DNA of 64,000 bases, from contig JBDWAL010000033.1 in the NCBI GenBank assembly GCA_039978895.1, positions 197,371-261,370 on the forward strand. Reading direction: 5' to 3'. This document shows positions 54,727 to 63,330 of this stretch, piece by piece. Each line of letters begins with the position of its first letter. The first letter of the stretch is position 1. Under the pieces are notes generated by a model, which saw nothing but the letters and a program-made list of their open reading frames with translations, was not told the origin of the DNA and did no database searches. This stretch comes from Aliishimia sp039978895. GTDB taxonomy: Bacteria; Pseudomonadota; Alphaproteobacteria; Rhodobacterales; Rhodobacteraceae. A program made the position numbers and the translations under genes.

Positions 54727-55419
54727 TTAAGCCTTCAGAATTTTATCGACGAATTTGGGAACGATGTCTGTGGCTTTGCCGAAGTCGGTCTCATTGAACA
54801 TGGACACAGTTTCAGAAGGTTCGAGATTCATCTCGATCGTGTGCGTGCCAAAGGCTTGCGCCATTTGCACAAAACCTGCCGCCGGATAGACATTGCCAGA
54901 CGTGCCGATCGCGATGAACATCTCGGCCTGTGATAAAGCCGCTTCAATCGTTTCCATATGGTAGGGGATTTCGCCAAACCACACGATATCCGGCCGTGCG
55001 GTCGGGGCCTTACAGCTTGGGCAAGCTTCCCCGACCGACATCGCAAGCGGGGCGGACCAACGGTACTCACAAGCGGCACATAATGCGGAATTCAACGCGC
55101 CATGCATGTGGATGACATTTTGCGACCCGGCCTTTTCATGCAGGTCGTCCACGTTTTGGGTCACAATCAGCACATCATCGCCATGTTCGGTTTCAAGTCT
55201 GGCGAGGGCCGCGTGGGCGGCGTTTGGAATGGCCTGTGCCGCTTGGGCGCGGCGGGCATTGTAGAAGTCCACCACCAACTGTGGATTGCGTGCAAAACCT
55301 TCCGGTGTGGCGACGTCTTCGATGCGATGTTGCGCCCAAAGCCCGCCTTCGTCGCGAAAGGTGCCCAGACCGCTTTCGGCAGAAATGCCTGCGCCAGTCA
55401 AAATGACAATTTTACTCAT
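54727..55419 (-). CDS. cobB: Sir2-type NAD-dependent protein deacylase
   Basis: 230 residues. GAGISAESGLGTFRD is the NAD loop, QNVDDLHEKAGS and HMHG include the catalytic His, and CAACEYRW and CPSC are the four zinc cysteines. FYNARRAQ has the Tyr-x2-Arg pair typical of class III sirtuins, which remove succinyl or malonyl groups as well as acetyl. Short N-terminus; complete domain. Confidence 0.92.
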   Translation of the reverse strand: MSKIVILTGAGISAESGLGTFRDEGGLWAQHRIEDVATPEGFARNPQLVVDFYNARRAQAAQAIPNAAHAALARLETEHGDDVLIVTQNVDDLHEKAGSQNVIHMHGALNSALCAACEYRWSAPLAMSVGEACPSCKAPTARPDIVWFGEIPYHMETIEAALSQAEMFIAIGTSGNVYPAAGFVQMAQAFGTHTIEMNLEPSETVSMFNETDFGKATDIVPKFVDKILKA

Positions 55420-55481
55420 GTTTTCCTTACTTTCGCCGCGAATGCCCGTAAAAGGGCTGTGTCAATGTAAGGGTAGCACCA

Positions 55482-56213
55482 ATGTTCCGGTCTGAAACCC
55501 CGATCTTTACGTTTAGGGGTCCAATGGGCGTCCCGGTAGAGGTCAGCGGGTCCATCATATTTCTCGCACTTATTTTCGTCGGCATCGGCGCCATCAACAC
55601 CGCCGAGATGATCCAAGGAATGGGCGTATTTGCATGTCTTGTCATGTCGATCTTTTGTCATGAATTCGGTCACGCATGGGGCGCGAAAGTGCAGGGCATC
55701 AAAGTTGACAAGGTCGTTTTGCACGGCGGCGGCGGGTATTGTCTGCATGCCAGCACCAACCGAATTGGGACCGAATTCATTGTGATGATGGGGCCATTGG
55801 TCAATCTCGCGCTGTGGTCCGTGTCATCACTGATCGGGTATTATCTGTTGCAAAGCATCCCATTTGGGCAAATCGCAGCAGACAACCTTCCGCCCGAGGC
55901 GCGTGCCGCCCTGACGTGGAAATTCGAAGCGTTTATGTGGCTTGATATGTTTGCCCGCATCAATCTGATCTTATTCGTATTGAACCTTGTGCCCGTGCAA
56001 CCACTGGACGGGGGTAAGTTGCTGCATCTGGGGTTATTGCGGGTTCTTCCGGGGGAAATTGCATTGCGTGTTGCGGGTGCAATCGGTCTGGTGTTCGCTG
56101 TGTTATGGGTGCCTGCCATGCTTCTGCTTTATTTCTCTGTTGGTTGGATGTTGCTGTTTTTCCCGGCGATCCGGGTGCACTGGATGATGGCAAAAGGTGA
56201 CATTCCGCTATGA
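55482..56213 (+). CDS. Site-2-protease-type (M50) membrane metalloprotease
   Basis: 243 residues with about five to six hydrophobic segments. The zinc motif HEFGH is at residues 60-64 in a membrane helix and NLVPVQPLDGGKLLHL supplies the third ligand (Asp), as in rhomboid-unrelated S2P enzymes that cut within membranes. No PDZ or CBS domain. The stop overlaps the phosphatase start (ATGA), so the two are co-translated; a functional link is not established. Confidence 0.87.
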   Translation: MFRSETPIFTFRGPMGVPVEVSGSIIFLALIFVGIGAINTAEMIQGMGVFACLVMSIFCHEFGHAWGAKVQGIKVDKVVLHGGGGYCLHASTNRIGTEFIVMMGPLVNLALWSVSSLIGYYLLQSIPFGQIAADNLPPEARAALTWKFEAFMWLDMFARINLILFVLNLVPVQPLDGGKLLHLGLLRVLPGEIALRVAGAIGLVFAVLWVPAMLLLYFSVGWMLLFFPAIRVHWMMAKGDIPL

Positions 56214-56641
56214 GCGTCTTGTTTGTCTGCTTGGGCAACATTTGCCGATCGCCAACGGCTGAAGCTGTGTTTCGCGCGACCTGCCCTGAAATTCCATGTG
56301 ACAGTGCTGGGACCGGCGGGTGGCATGTCGGCGATCCGCCCTACGGTGCGATGCAAGAGGCCGCATCAGCGCGAGGGATCGACATGTCAGAATTACGGGC
56401 ACGGCAGTTCGTCGCCGGTGATTTTGGCGCATTCGACCTGATAATTGCGATGGATGCGCAAAACGTGTCTGACATCGAAGCCATGCGGCCCGTGGGATCT
56501 GTCACGCCAGTGAAGCTACTGGCGCCTTTTGCGCAAAGCGGGGAGGTTGCGGTTCCAGACCCATATTACACCCGAGACTTTGAGGGGGCTTTGGATTTGG
56601 TGCAAGCCGCCATATCCGGGCTTGTTGCGGAGCTTGTCTGA
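56210..56641 (+). CDS. Low-molecular-weight protein-tyrosine phosphatase
   Basis: 143 residues. The phosphate-binding loop CLGNICRS (C7, R13) begins the protein and the general-acid motif VPDPYYTRD lies near residue 118, both intact. Could also be an arsenate-reductase relative, but the DPYY motif favours the phosphatase. Co-translated after the S2P-type protease. Confidence 0.92.
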   Translation: MSVLFVCLGNICRSPTAEAVFRATCPEIPCDSAGTGGWHVGDPPYGAMQEAASARGIDMSELRARQFVAGDFGAFDLIIAMDAQNVSDIEAMRPVGSVTPVKLLAPFAQSGEVAVPDPYYTRDFEGALDLVQAAISGLVAELV

Positions 56642-56648
56642 GGGCGGG

Positions 56649-57614
56649 TTAACGTTCTAGAAGCTGGAAATCACCAGCTAGCCACGGGTTCGCAGCAAGG
56701 GCGGGTTGGATGATCTGTTCTGAAGCCAGCCGTTTAACCGCATGGGCGATATCGCGGGGCACTGAACCCGCCCAATTTGCCCCCGCATATAAAACAATCG
56801 TGCGTGAAAATGCTTGAATGGGCAGCGGGTAGGCCGAGAGTTGATCGTGAAACCGTCCCGCGCGCATAAATCCAAGTGGCGTTGTGATCGCCCAGCCAAT
56901 GGAACGCGCAACCATCGCCATCAAAGCCAAATGGGACCCAACTTCGAGGCGTTCAGGAAACGAGATTTGCTGGCGTGACAAATGACCCGCGATCTGACGG
57001 CCAATAAGCTGGTCACGGTCATATCGCAGGAACGGTAAGTCAGCGAGGTCCGAAAAGTTAGTCGGGGGTTTCGACAAAGCGCCTTTGGGGGCAACCAAGA
57101 TAAAAGGATCGCGGATCAACGGAAATTCATGCACGCCATCTATCATTTTGCCCGAAGACGCAGCCACCGCAATATGCAGCCGCTTTTCCTGCATCGCCTC
57201 GGTGATTTCGTGGCTTGGGGCCGTGACCAATTTGAACCTGCATTTCGTTAAGTTCTGCGCGAGGATCGTGACAAGCCGCGGAGTCAAATCATTGTCGAAA
57301 TCGTCGATCAGGCCAATCGATAAGGCGCTCAGATGGGTTAAATCCATCGTGGTCAATTCAGATTGAGCGATCCGCAGCTGGGACAGGGCCGCTTGGGCGC
57401 GTACCAGAAAGCTCTCTCCGGTCGGGGTTAAACGCATTGGGCGCTTGCTATGATCAATCAGGGCGACACCAAGCGCAGTTTCCAATGTTTTGATCTGTTG
57501 GCTGACGGCTGGTTGGGACAAGCCCGTAAGTTGTGCCGCCTGCGCAACAGCACCCGTGCTGGCAAGCGCTTCGAACACTTCGAGACCACGCAGCGTAACG
57601 CCTTTGGGGAGCAT
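56649..57614 (-). CDS. LysR-family transcriptional regulator
   Basis: 321 residues. Winged helix at ~5-65 (LRGLEVFEALASTGAVAQAA then SQPAVSQQIKTLETALG), then the periplasmic-binding-like effector domain. I start at the ATG at 57614, preceded by AAAGGCGG; an in-frame start 18 codons upstream is possible. Convergent with the phosphatase, and its target is not adjacent; LysR genes are often divergent from their targets, and here only a 364-base intergenic stretch precedes infA. Confidence 0.88.
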   Translation of the reverse strand: MLPKGVTLRGLEVFEALASTGAVAQAAQLTGLSQPAVSQQIKTLETALGVALIDHSKRPMRLTPTGESFLVRAQAALSQLRIAQSELTTMDLTHLSALSIGLIDDFDNDLTPRLVTILAQNLTKCRFKLVTAPSHEITEAMQEKRLHIAVAASSGKMIDGVHEFPLIRDPFILVAPKGALSKPPTNFSDLADLPFLRYDRDQLIGRQIAGHLSRQQISFPERLEVGSHLALMAMVARSIGWAITTPLGFMRAGRFHDQLSAYPLPIQAFSRTIVLYAGANWAGSVPRDIAHAVKRLASEQIIQPALAANPWLAGDFQLLER

Positions 57615-57978
57615 AAGCTTGCCGCCTTTAGATTTTGATTTTGTGAATAAGTGCCGCAATGCTGTCATATTTGCAAGGAAATTGGGTTCAGTTTGATTTG
57701 TGGATTGTGAAGTTAGCGGGCGATTTGTTCGATGTATCCTACGCCCCGATAGCTCTTGATGTGGACGCCGGACATTGCCGACTATGATGTGCGCATGTGC
57801 GGCTTTGAGCCATCACCACACACGTGATCTTGAAACCTTGCGTTAATCATAAGCCTATAGGTTGCGCAAAAGGCCACATCGCTTGAATAACTCCAAGTTA
57901 ACCCTTGAACATATGGGGATTCGGGCGCATCTAGTGGCGCGTCGGCCAAATGGGTCGACCTGTAGCGAAGGAGAGACC
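57615..57978. other. 364-base intergenic region upstream of infA
   Basis: Carries the promoter regions of the LysR gene (minus) and infA (plus). I see no clear terminator, repeat or operator. Confidence 0.35.
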
Positions 57979-58197
57979 ATGGCCAAGGAAGAACTGCTCG
58001 AATTTCCCGGCGTCGTGAAGGAACTCCTGCCGAACGCGACATTTCGGGTCGAGCTGGAAAACGGCCATGAGATCATCGCACACACGGCAGGAAAAATGCG
58101 TAAGAACCGTATTCGGGTTCTGGCAGGCGACAAAGTACAAGTCGAAATGACGCCCTATGATCTGACCAAGGGCCGGATCAATTACCGCTTCAAGTAA
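57979..58197 (+). CDS. infA: Translation initiation factor IF-1
   Basis: 72-residue OB-fold factor. AKEELLEFPGVVKELLPNA, then FRVELENGHEIIAHTAGKMR and the C-terminus KGRINYRFK are canonical. AAGGAGAG lies nine bases upstream of the ATG. First of the run infA-maf-rng-yacG. Confidence 0.98.
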   Translation: MAKEELLEFPGVVKELLPNATFRVELENGHEIIAHTAGKMRKNRIRVLAGDKVQVEMTPYDLTKGRINYRFK

Positions 58198-58218
58198 GGT
58201 GACGGGCATGCGTGCCTC

Positions 58219-58785
58219 GTGTTAATTCTTGGATCGGGAAGCCCCCGGCGGCTTGAGCTGCTCGGGCAAATTGGCGTTGTTCCAGACGACGTCCGACCAC
58301 CTGACATCAACGAAGACCCGCACAAGGGCGAGTTACCTCGCCCCTATTGCACCCGTATCTCACGCGCCAAAGCCGCAGCCGTTGTGGCAAAGTCTGACGA
58401 CATCGTTTTATGCGCCGACACCACAGTTGCGCTTGGCCGTCGGATCATGGGGAAACCCAGTGACGCCGGCGAAGCGGCCGCGTTTTTGTGGGCGATGTCA
58501 GGGCGACGCCACCGCGTCATCACCGCCATCTGTGTGAAATGTGGGGACCAAGTCTGGGAAAAGGTCGTGGTCAGCACCGTGAAAATGAAACAACTCAGCA
58601 ACGCCGAAGTGAACGCCTATCTCGCGACAGAAGATTGGCGCGGAAAAGCGGGTGGATACGGCATTCAAGGACCAGCAGGCGCGTTAATCCCATGGATATC
58701 AGGGTCCTTCACCGGGATCGTCGGATTGCCATTGGCTGAAACCGCGAACCTGTTGCGCGCCGCAGGCTATAAGGGATTAGCATGA
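58219..58785 (+). CDS. maf: Maf family nucleoside-triphosphate pyrophosphatase
   Basis: 188 residues. LGSGSPRRLELL at the N-terminus and DTTVALGRRIMGKP mid-chain are the Maf signature; such enzymes remove modified or canonical NTPs (dTTP/UTP type, or 7-methyl-GTP type). The start is a GTG (58219) with no strong ribosome-binding site, 21 bases after infA. Ends with an ATGA overlap onto the RNase gene. Confidence 0.92.
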   Translation: MLILGSGSPRRLELLGQIGVVPDDVRPPDINEDPHKGELPRPYCTRISRAKAAAVVAKSDDIVLCADTTVALGRRIMGKPSDAGEAAAFLWAMSGRRHRVITAICVKCGDQVWEKVVVSTVKMKQLSNAEVNAYLATEDWRGKAGGYGIQGPAGALIPWISGSFTGIVGLPLAETANLLRAAGYKGLA

Positions 58786-59783
58786 AGGGACGTCAAGTCA
58801 TTCTAGGCGAAGTTGGCGACTTTGAAGCAGCCGCTTTGATCGTAGACGGCCAGCTAGAAGATCTCATGGTCGACAGCAATGCCGCCCGTGTCGGCACCAT
58901 CTATCGCGCCAAAGCCACCCGACCGGTAAAAGGGCAGGGTGGGATGTTCTTTGACACCCCTGACGGCAGCGGCTTCATGCGGGGCGCCAAAGGTTTGGCC
59001 CCCGGTGACATAATGTTGGTGCAAGTTTCCGGACATTCTGAGCCGGGAAAAGCGATCCCAATCACCAGCAAACTTTTGTTCAAAAGCCGCTACGCGATCG
59101 TCACCCCAGAAGCGCCAGGCGTAAACATCTCGCGCTCTGTGCGGGATGAAGAAGAGCGTGGGCGCATTCGGGCTGCCGCCGAGACCGATGCCGCTGAAAG
59201 CTGTGGATATGGGATCATCCTTCGATCTGCCTGCGCTGGCGCGGACGAAGATGCAATCGCCGAAGACGTCGATGCCATGGTCGCTTTGGCCGGCGCCGTC
59301 ATGAACGATGACGGGAGCGGGATAGAGACCCTCACAGAAGGCGACGGACCTCACGTCTTGGCATGGCGCGATTGGCAAGCAGACGACGCACGTGACGGCG
59401 ATATGGCGGACATATTGGACGAAGCGCAATCCATCGAAACACGGTTGAGCGGGGGTGCATCAATGACCGTAGAACCGACGCGCGCCTTTGTAGCCGTCGA
59501 TGTGAACACCGGACGGGACACAACCCCTGCGGCGGGTATGAAAGCCAACATCGCGGCTGCTCGCGTTTTGCCACGTGCGCTCCGGTTGCGCGGACTGGGC
59601 GGGCAAATCGTTGTTGATTTCGCGCCAATGCCAAAGAAAGATCGCAAGGGCCTCGAATCAGCGCTGCGCGCCGCATGCCGCGCCGATGACGTTGAAACCG
59701 CTCTGGTCGGTTGGACCCCGATGGGACATTTCGAACTCAACCGCAAACGTGCGCGTCCAGTTCTGGCAGACGTTCTTCGATGA
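58782..59783 (+). CDS. Short ribonuclease E/G family protein
   Basis: 333 residues, shorter than RNase G (~490). It keeps the DNase-I-like catalytic core: FVAVDVNTGR and GGQIVVDFAPM hold the two catalytic aspartates. The S1 region is reduced (residues ~33-110 are S1-like) and the Zn-link and C-terminal scaffold are absent. Such short forms between maf and yacG are common in Rhodobacterales. Possible role in rRNA or tRNA processing, inferred from the family. Confidence 0.85.
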   Translation: MKGRQVILGEVGDFEAAALIVDGQLEDLMVDSNAARVGTIYRAKATRPVKGQGGMFFDTPDGSGFMRGAKGLAPGDIMLVQVSGHSEPGKAIPITSKLLFKSRYAIVTPEAPGVNISRSVRDEEERGRIRAAAETDAAESCGYGIILRSACAGADEDAIAEDVDAMVALAGAVMNDDGSGIETLTEGDGPHVLAWRDWQADDARDGDMADILDEAQSIETRLSGGASMTVEPTRAFVAVDVNTGRDTTPAAGMKANIAAARVLPRALRLRGLGGQIVVDFAPMPKKDRKGLESALRAACRADDVETALVGWTPMGHFELNRKRARPVLADVLR

Positions 59784-59953
59784 GCTGCCCTGTGTGTAAA
59801 AAGGATACGGACGTCACATACCGCCCGTTTTGCTCGCGGCGATGCGCAGATCTTGACTTAGGGCGATGGGTCACCGGAAGCTACGCAATCCCATCAGATG
59901 AGCCTTTAGATGAGGCGATGTATGAGGCGGAAAAGCCGCCACGTCCAAACTAA
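59780..59953 (+). CDS. yacG: YacG zinc-binding protein (DNA gyrase inhibitor family)
   Basis: 57 residues. CPVCKKDTDVTYRPFCSRRC is the four-cysteine zinc knuckle and LGRWVTGSYAIP follows, as in YacG, reported to bind gyrase. ATG overlaps the RNase stop (ATGA). Last gene before tRNA-Phe. Confidence 0.95.
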   Translation: MSCPVCKKDTDVTYRPFCSRRCADLDLGRWVTGSYAIPSDEPLDEAMYEAEKPPRPN

Positions 59954-60037
59954 GCAAAAATGCTGCAAAAAGAGGGTGGACACCCCCGCATCCCCGGCCT
60001 AGAAGTCCGCCACCCAGATCGCTTTAAGATCATCCGT

Positions 60038-60112
60038 GCCCGGGTAGCTCAGGGGTAGAGCAGTGGATTGAAAATCCTCGTGTCGGTGGTTCGATTCCGC
60101 CCCCGGGCACCA
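60038..60112 (+). tRNA. tRNA-Phe (anticodon GAA)
   Basis: Acceptor stem GCCCGGG / CCCGGGC, D-arm GCTC...GAGC, anticodon loop TTGAAAA with GAA at 60070-60072, T-arm GGTTCGATTCC, discriminator A and an encoded CCA at 60110-60112. The anticodon stem has one U-U mismatch. It sits at the boundary to island-like DNA and is a typical integration site. Confidence 0.96.
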
Positions 60113-60879
60113 TTTAGACTTAATAAAAACAGTAACTTAGTGTTTTTCTGCATTGCAGCGAAATCGCTGTGCTAGCACGATTTTACCTAGCACAGCGCTA
60201 GCACAGTCAAAAAATGCTCAACTAGCACAGTTAGTTATAAGCATAGCGCCGTGCACCTAGCACAAGGCTAGCACAGCAGCCTAGCAACGCTTCTTGCCGT
60301 GCTTATAGTGCTTCAACTCTGTTATGTGCTGATTTTAAGGCGTTGGAATTGTTAGTATAAATTTTTGGTTATCATGGTTCGTCGCCAAGAGGTTGAGTTT
60401 AACGCGTTTCAGCGAATTTCCACGGTTTCAAATTGACCCAATGCGATGCCCATGCCTGTCAAGAACAAGAATTTTCTGCCGGAAAATTCATGCAAAAGTT
60501 ACCTGGGGAAAGTTTTCATGAGTTCTTACGGTGGAACTCAGTTCGAAAAGTTGATTTGATCAAGTTTTTCGGGTGATCCGAACCTTCGCTGCGCAGTGTT
60601 TGAGCTGGTAAGGTGCGGACGAAGCCGCCATTCACCAGCTGCGGCCCAACGGCAGTTTCTAAGTGTTGCGGTAGTAAGTATTTTCTTGAATAGGTATTAC
60701 AGCGCCAACTATTTCGAATACAGATTCTTTGCAAGGAACTGGCATCCAGTTAAACAAATTTCGAGTGCCAGAGTTGTAGCTCTTCCTGTCCTCGTTCGAT
60801 TATTGACAAGGGCGGTATTTCTTGCGGTATCTGTGTGGAAAACCAAACACGTAAGTTGGATGCTGCAGGAGCCTTTGGG
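60113..60879. other. 767-base non-coding region after tRNA-Phe
   Basis: AT-richer than upstream DNA. A weak AAAAACA / TGTTTTT hairpin at 60125-60147 may terminate the tRNA. The iterated CTAGCACA motif lies at 60169-60288. The remainder holds no supported gene; short frames lack ribosome-binding sites. No copy of the tRNA 3' end (an att duplicate) was found in the window. Confidence 0.4.
60169..60288. repeat. Iteron-like array of the motif CTAGCACA
   Basis: Exact CTAGCACA at 60187, 60198, 60222, 60257 and 60268; near copies at 60172 (CTAGCACG, within the 10-base palindrome GTGCTAGCAC at 60169-60178) and 60281 (CTAGCAAC). Two pairs are 11 bases apart, one helical turn. Non-coding: the motif contains TAG. 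Confidence 0.8.
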
Positions 60880-61518
60880 ATGTATAAACTATTCTACTCT
60901 TTGAAAAGCGCCTCAATGGGCATCCGCGTTCTGTTGGAAGAAATTGGTGCGCCCTACGAGCTAATTCAAACTTCAGTAGATAATGATACGCCGCGACCGC
61001 CGGAGCAACTCGCAGTTAATCCGAATGGCTGGGTTCCAGTTTTGCTCTGGGAAAATGGAGCGATGTATGAAGCCGCAGCGATAACGATGTTTCTGAGTGA
61101 TCATCATCCCGAGGCACAGCTATCACCCGCCCTAGACGATCCATCGCGCGCGGTATTTCTGCAAACTTTGGTCTATTTTTCCAACTCGGTGCAAAACGCC
61201 TTTCAGCTTACCTATTACCCAGATCGATTTGTGGATGATCCCAGGGATGAGCCAAGTGCGCAGCAGCGTGGCAACCGGAGACTGAGAGAGACTTGGGCAG
61301 TCATCGACAAACAAATTGGCAACAAGGAATGGATTCTTGGTGATCAATTCAGTGCAGCCGATATCTACCTATTCATGCTGACCACTTGGCTGCGTACTGC
61401 AAAGGGGCATCCCGCAATGGTCGAATTTCCGAATGCCAGACGCATCGCCAATAAAGTCTTGCAAAGACCAAGTATTCAGCAGGTCTATCGACCATGGATA
61501 AAGAACCCCGAGTACTAG
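60880..61518 (+). CDS. Glutathione S-transferase family protein
   Basis: 212 residues. The N-terminal thioredoxin-like domain starts MYKLFYSLKSASMGIRVLLE, with Ser in the SLKSAS loop as the probable thiol-activating residue, and NPNGWVPVLLWENGAMYEAAAI matches the GSH-binding cis-Pro region. The C-terminal helical domain ends near 'FPNARRIANKVLQRPS'. CAGGAG precedes the ATG by nine bases; a longer frame upstream lacks support. First gene of the island-like segment. Confidence 0.85.
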   Translation: MYKLFYSLKSASMGIRVLLEEIGAPYELIQTSVDNDTPRPPEQLAVNPNGWVPVLLWENGAMYEAAAITMFLSDHHPEAQLSPALDDPSRAVFLQTLVYFSNSVQNAFQLTYYPDRFVDDPRDEPSAQQRGNRRLRETWAVIDKQIGNKEWILGDQFSAADIYLFMLTTWLRTAKGHPAMVEFPNARRIANKVLQRPSIQQVYRPWIKNPEY

Positions 61519-61755
61519 AAGCAATCGGCTGACTAAAAGGCAAGTCAAGGCAGTTAGAACATCCAAGAGTCCAGAAAGCCCCTGTCACCGCAGCAAAATT
61601 CTTCATATACATATCGACGAAGGTCTTCGTCGAAGTTCAAATTTCCAAGATCATAAAACAATTTTTTTCCTTTCAAATTTGTATTTGTCTTGCTTAGATT
61701 CTGACGCCTTGGCCAAGGAAAATCATTATTCATGTGGCTGTTTTTAGGAGAAAAA

Positions 61756-62018
61756 TTAGTGTTTGGTTGGGTCACTCAGATAATGGTCCATATCCAACTT
61801 GAAGCACTTGGACCACAGGGGTGTCTTCCAATAAATGCGGTCCGATAGCCGGTCTTCTGTTGCACGGGTTTCGGCAAGGAAGCCCATCCAGACCAATGGG
61901 CGCAGAACCTCAGAAACGAGAAACCATTGGTGGTTGCGATACTCGCGTTCAAATGGATCAGTGGGTTGTTCCAGCCCATACAAGGTCTTCACCAAATGCG
62001 CTTCAGTTAAACGAGGCT
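61756..62018 (-). pseudogene. C-terminal fragment of an unidentified gene, joined to the rlmF fragment
   Basis: The frame carries PRLTEAHLVKTLYGLEQ and RNHQWFLVSEVLRPLVW, ending DHYLSDPTKH. It extends back into the rlmF fragment region without any start codon of its own except a TTG at 61995, and it is in a different phase from rlmF. Some winged-helix flavour is possible, but I cannot name the family. The abrupt junction within 62005-62020 suggests a deletion that fused two broken genes. Confidence 0.5.
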
Positions 62019-62366
62019 CGCACCGGTGCCGATGTCCAAGACCTTGATATGACGCCCTCGCGGGATGTCCTTATTGTTGTTGCTCGCGAGCAAGTCAGCC
62101 AGATAGTGGATGTAATCAACACGGCCTGGGATCGGAGGACATAGATAACCCGCAGGGATATCCCAAAAATCAACGTTGTAATGGGTTTTTAGCAGGGTGC
62201 GATTGAGCATCCGAACCGCCGCCACATCTTTGAAATCAATCGTGGTTTGACCCAACGGGTTGCTTGTTGTGAATGCTTCAAGTTCTGGTGTCTGTGCGAT
62301 CAAACGTACAAAATCATACCCATCGGAGTGCTGATTACGTGGATGCAGCTTTGGTTTGATTGCCAT
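62007..62366 (-). pseudogene. rlmF: 5' fragment of 23S rRNA (adenine1618-N6)-methyltransferase
   Basis: 119 residues covering the N-terminal third of RlmF, which methylates A1618 of 23S rRNA (full proteins ~300 residues). LHPRNQHSDGYDFVRLI, the GYLCPPIPGRVDYIHYLADLL block and the SAM-motif start VLDIGTGAS are clear. It then ends in TAA immediately after GASLV; the rest of the SAM-binding domain and the catalytic NPPF region are missing. Followed by a fragment of another gene, so it is a deletion remnant. Confidence 0.85.
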
Positions 62367-62532
62367 CAGGACGCCTTACCTTTGGTTTGTTGGACGTCGC
62401 TCGCCAGCCTGTTCGAAGATTTTAAACCTCCACGCAAGAATAGTAAAATTGTGAGGTGTCACAAACCAGTCGCTCTCCATATCAAATGGCATTAACTGAT
62501 CCCGGCATGTTCCACATTGAAAGGCCCATGCC

Positions 62533-62982
62533 ATGCAACATCTGTCCAAGCTTGCCCTCACCGTCAACTCCCAAAAGCAGCCAGTATCGCCGGTGGCAAA
62601 GAAGCGTTTGAACCTCCTGCGTAAGCTGGAAACCCAAATCGAAGCCGCTGAAGCTGAACTCAAAGATGAAGAATTCCTGGAAGACATCCGCAAGTGGGTG
62701 CGCGGCGAGGATGGTGAACGCAAACAGATCACAGAACAACGGGCCATTCGTAAGTGGTGGTGGCAACATCACACCGGCGCTTGGATGATCACTTTGCGGG
62801 ATGGTGCAAAGGAACTGCCACTGCTGGAAGACAAGAACAGCATCGAAGTTGGTGAGATTTCCAAGTTGGTTGATGTTCTACAGACGGTTCGGTCGGCAGT
62901 TCTGGCTGGCGAACTTGATGATGCGCTGGCGCAGATGGTGAAAACCAAGCCAAAGACACCCGCTGGCAAGCCAAAAGCCTAG
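62533..62982 (+). CDS. Hypothetical protein, DUF6641-like
   Basis: 149 residues, charged, with a helical N-terminus (VAKKRLNLLRKLETQIEAAE), a middle RAIRKWWWQHHTGAWMITLR and LEDKNSIEVGEISKLVDVLQ. The Trp-rich strand and the IEVG...L pattern resemble the DUF6641 family of plasmid- and phage-associated proteins, from memory and unverified. Ends in a Lys/Pro-rich tail. It has a strong terminator at 63002. Confidence 0.6.
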   Translation: MQHLSKLALTVNSQKQPVSPVAKKRLNLLRKLETQIEAAEAELKDEEFLEDIRKWVRGEDGERKQITEQRAIRKWWWQHHTGAWMITLRDGAKELPLLEDKNSIEVGEISKLVDVLQTVRSAVLAGELDDALAQMVKTKPKTPAGKPKA

Positions 62983-63001
62983 TTCAGCAGTACGTTGTTG
63001 T

Positions 63002-63036
63002 GAAAGCCGCTGGTTCGCGCCAGCGGCTTTCCTTTT
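63002..63036 (+). terminator. Rho-independent terminator after the DUF6641-like gene
   Basis: GAAAGCCGCTGG / CCAGCGGCTTTC, a perfect 12-bp stem with loop TTCGCG, followed by CTTTT. The stem's A-rich 5' side means it could also serve the minus-strand scrap. Confidence 0.9.
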
Positions 63037-63041
63037 GGGTC

Positions 63042-63143
63042 TTAGGCGGTATCTTCGTATTGGATCACCGCGCCATTCTCAGCATCTTCCAGAACACGCA
63101 GTTCCCAGCTGCGACCAGGGTAAGCGCCGTTTAACGGTCACAC
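63042..63143 (-). pseudogene. C-terminal scrap of an unidentified gene
   Basis: The minus-strand frame reads NGAYPGRSWELRVLEDAE then NGAVIQYEDTA and a stop, but begins right after an in-frame TGA with no start codon. The composition looks like real protein. No family recognised. Confidence 0.4.
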
Positions 63144-63292
63144 GCGATGCGGCTCCGAAAATCAGTCCTTCTCTTAGGTTCCGTCCTGATCGATAGGGCA
63201 GGGCGGACTTACTACCCAATGATCTGGAGTAGGCACAGGGGTTAGAACTTCCTTCTCTTAACAGCTTCCCAAACGCGATCATTTGCACGAAT

Positions 63293-63307
63293 TACCAAAC
63301 CTTGGTA
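63293..63307. promoter_or_regulatory. parDE operator palindrome
   Basis: TACCAA-N3-TTGGTA, with a further TGGTA half-site at 63311. It lies 24 bases before parD, where ribbon-helix-helix antitoxins usually bind to repress their own operon. Confidence 0.7.
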
Positions 63308-63330
63308 TGATGGTAAAAAGGAGCCTTAAC

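Larger units (their letters stand above)
62983..63330. other. 348-base region between the DUF6641-like gene and parD
   Basis: Contains a terminator (63002), a C-terminal gene scrap on the minus strand (63042-63143) and the parDE operator (63293). Confidence 0.5.

Noticed and set aside
60516..60734. Minus-strand frame with NGGFVRTLPAQTLRSEG
   Set aside because: Too short, no ribosome-binding site, and looks like degraded intergenic sequence; not counted as a gene.
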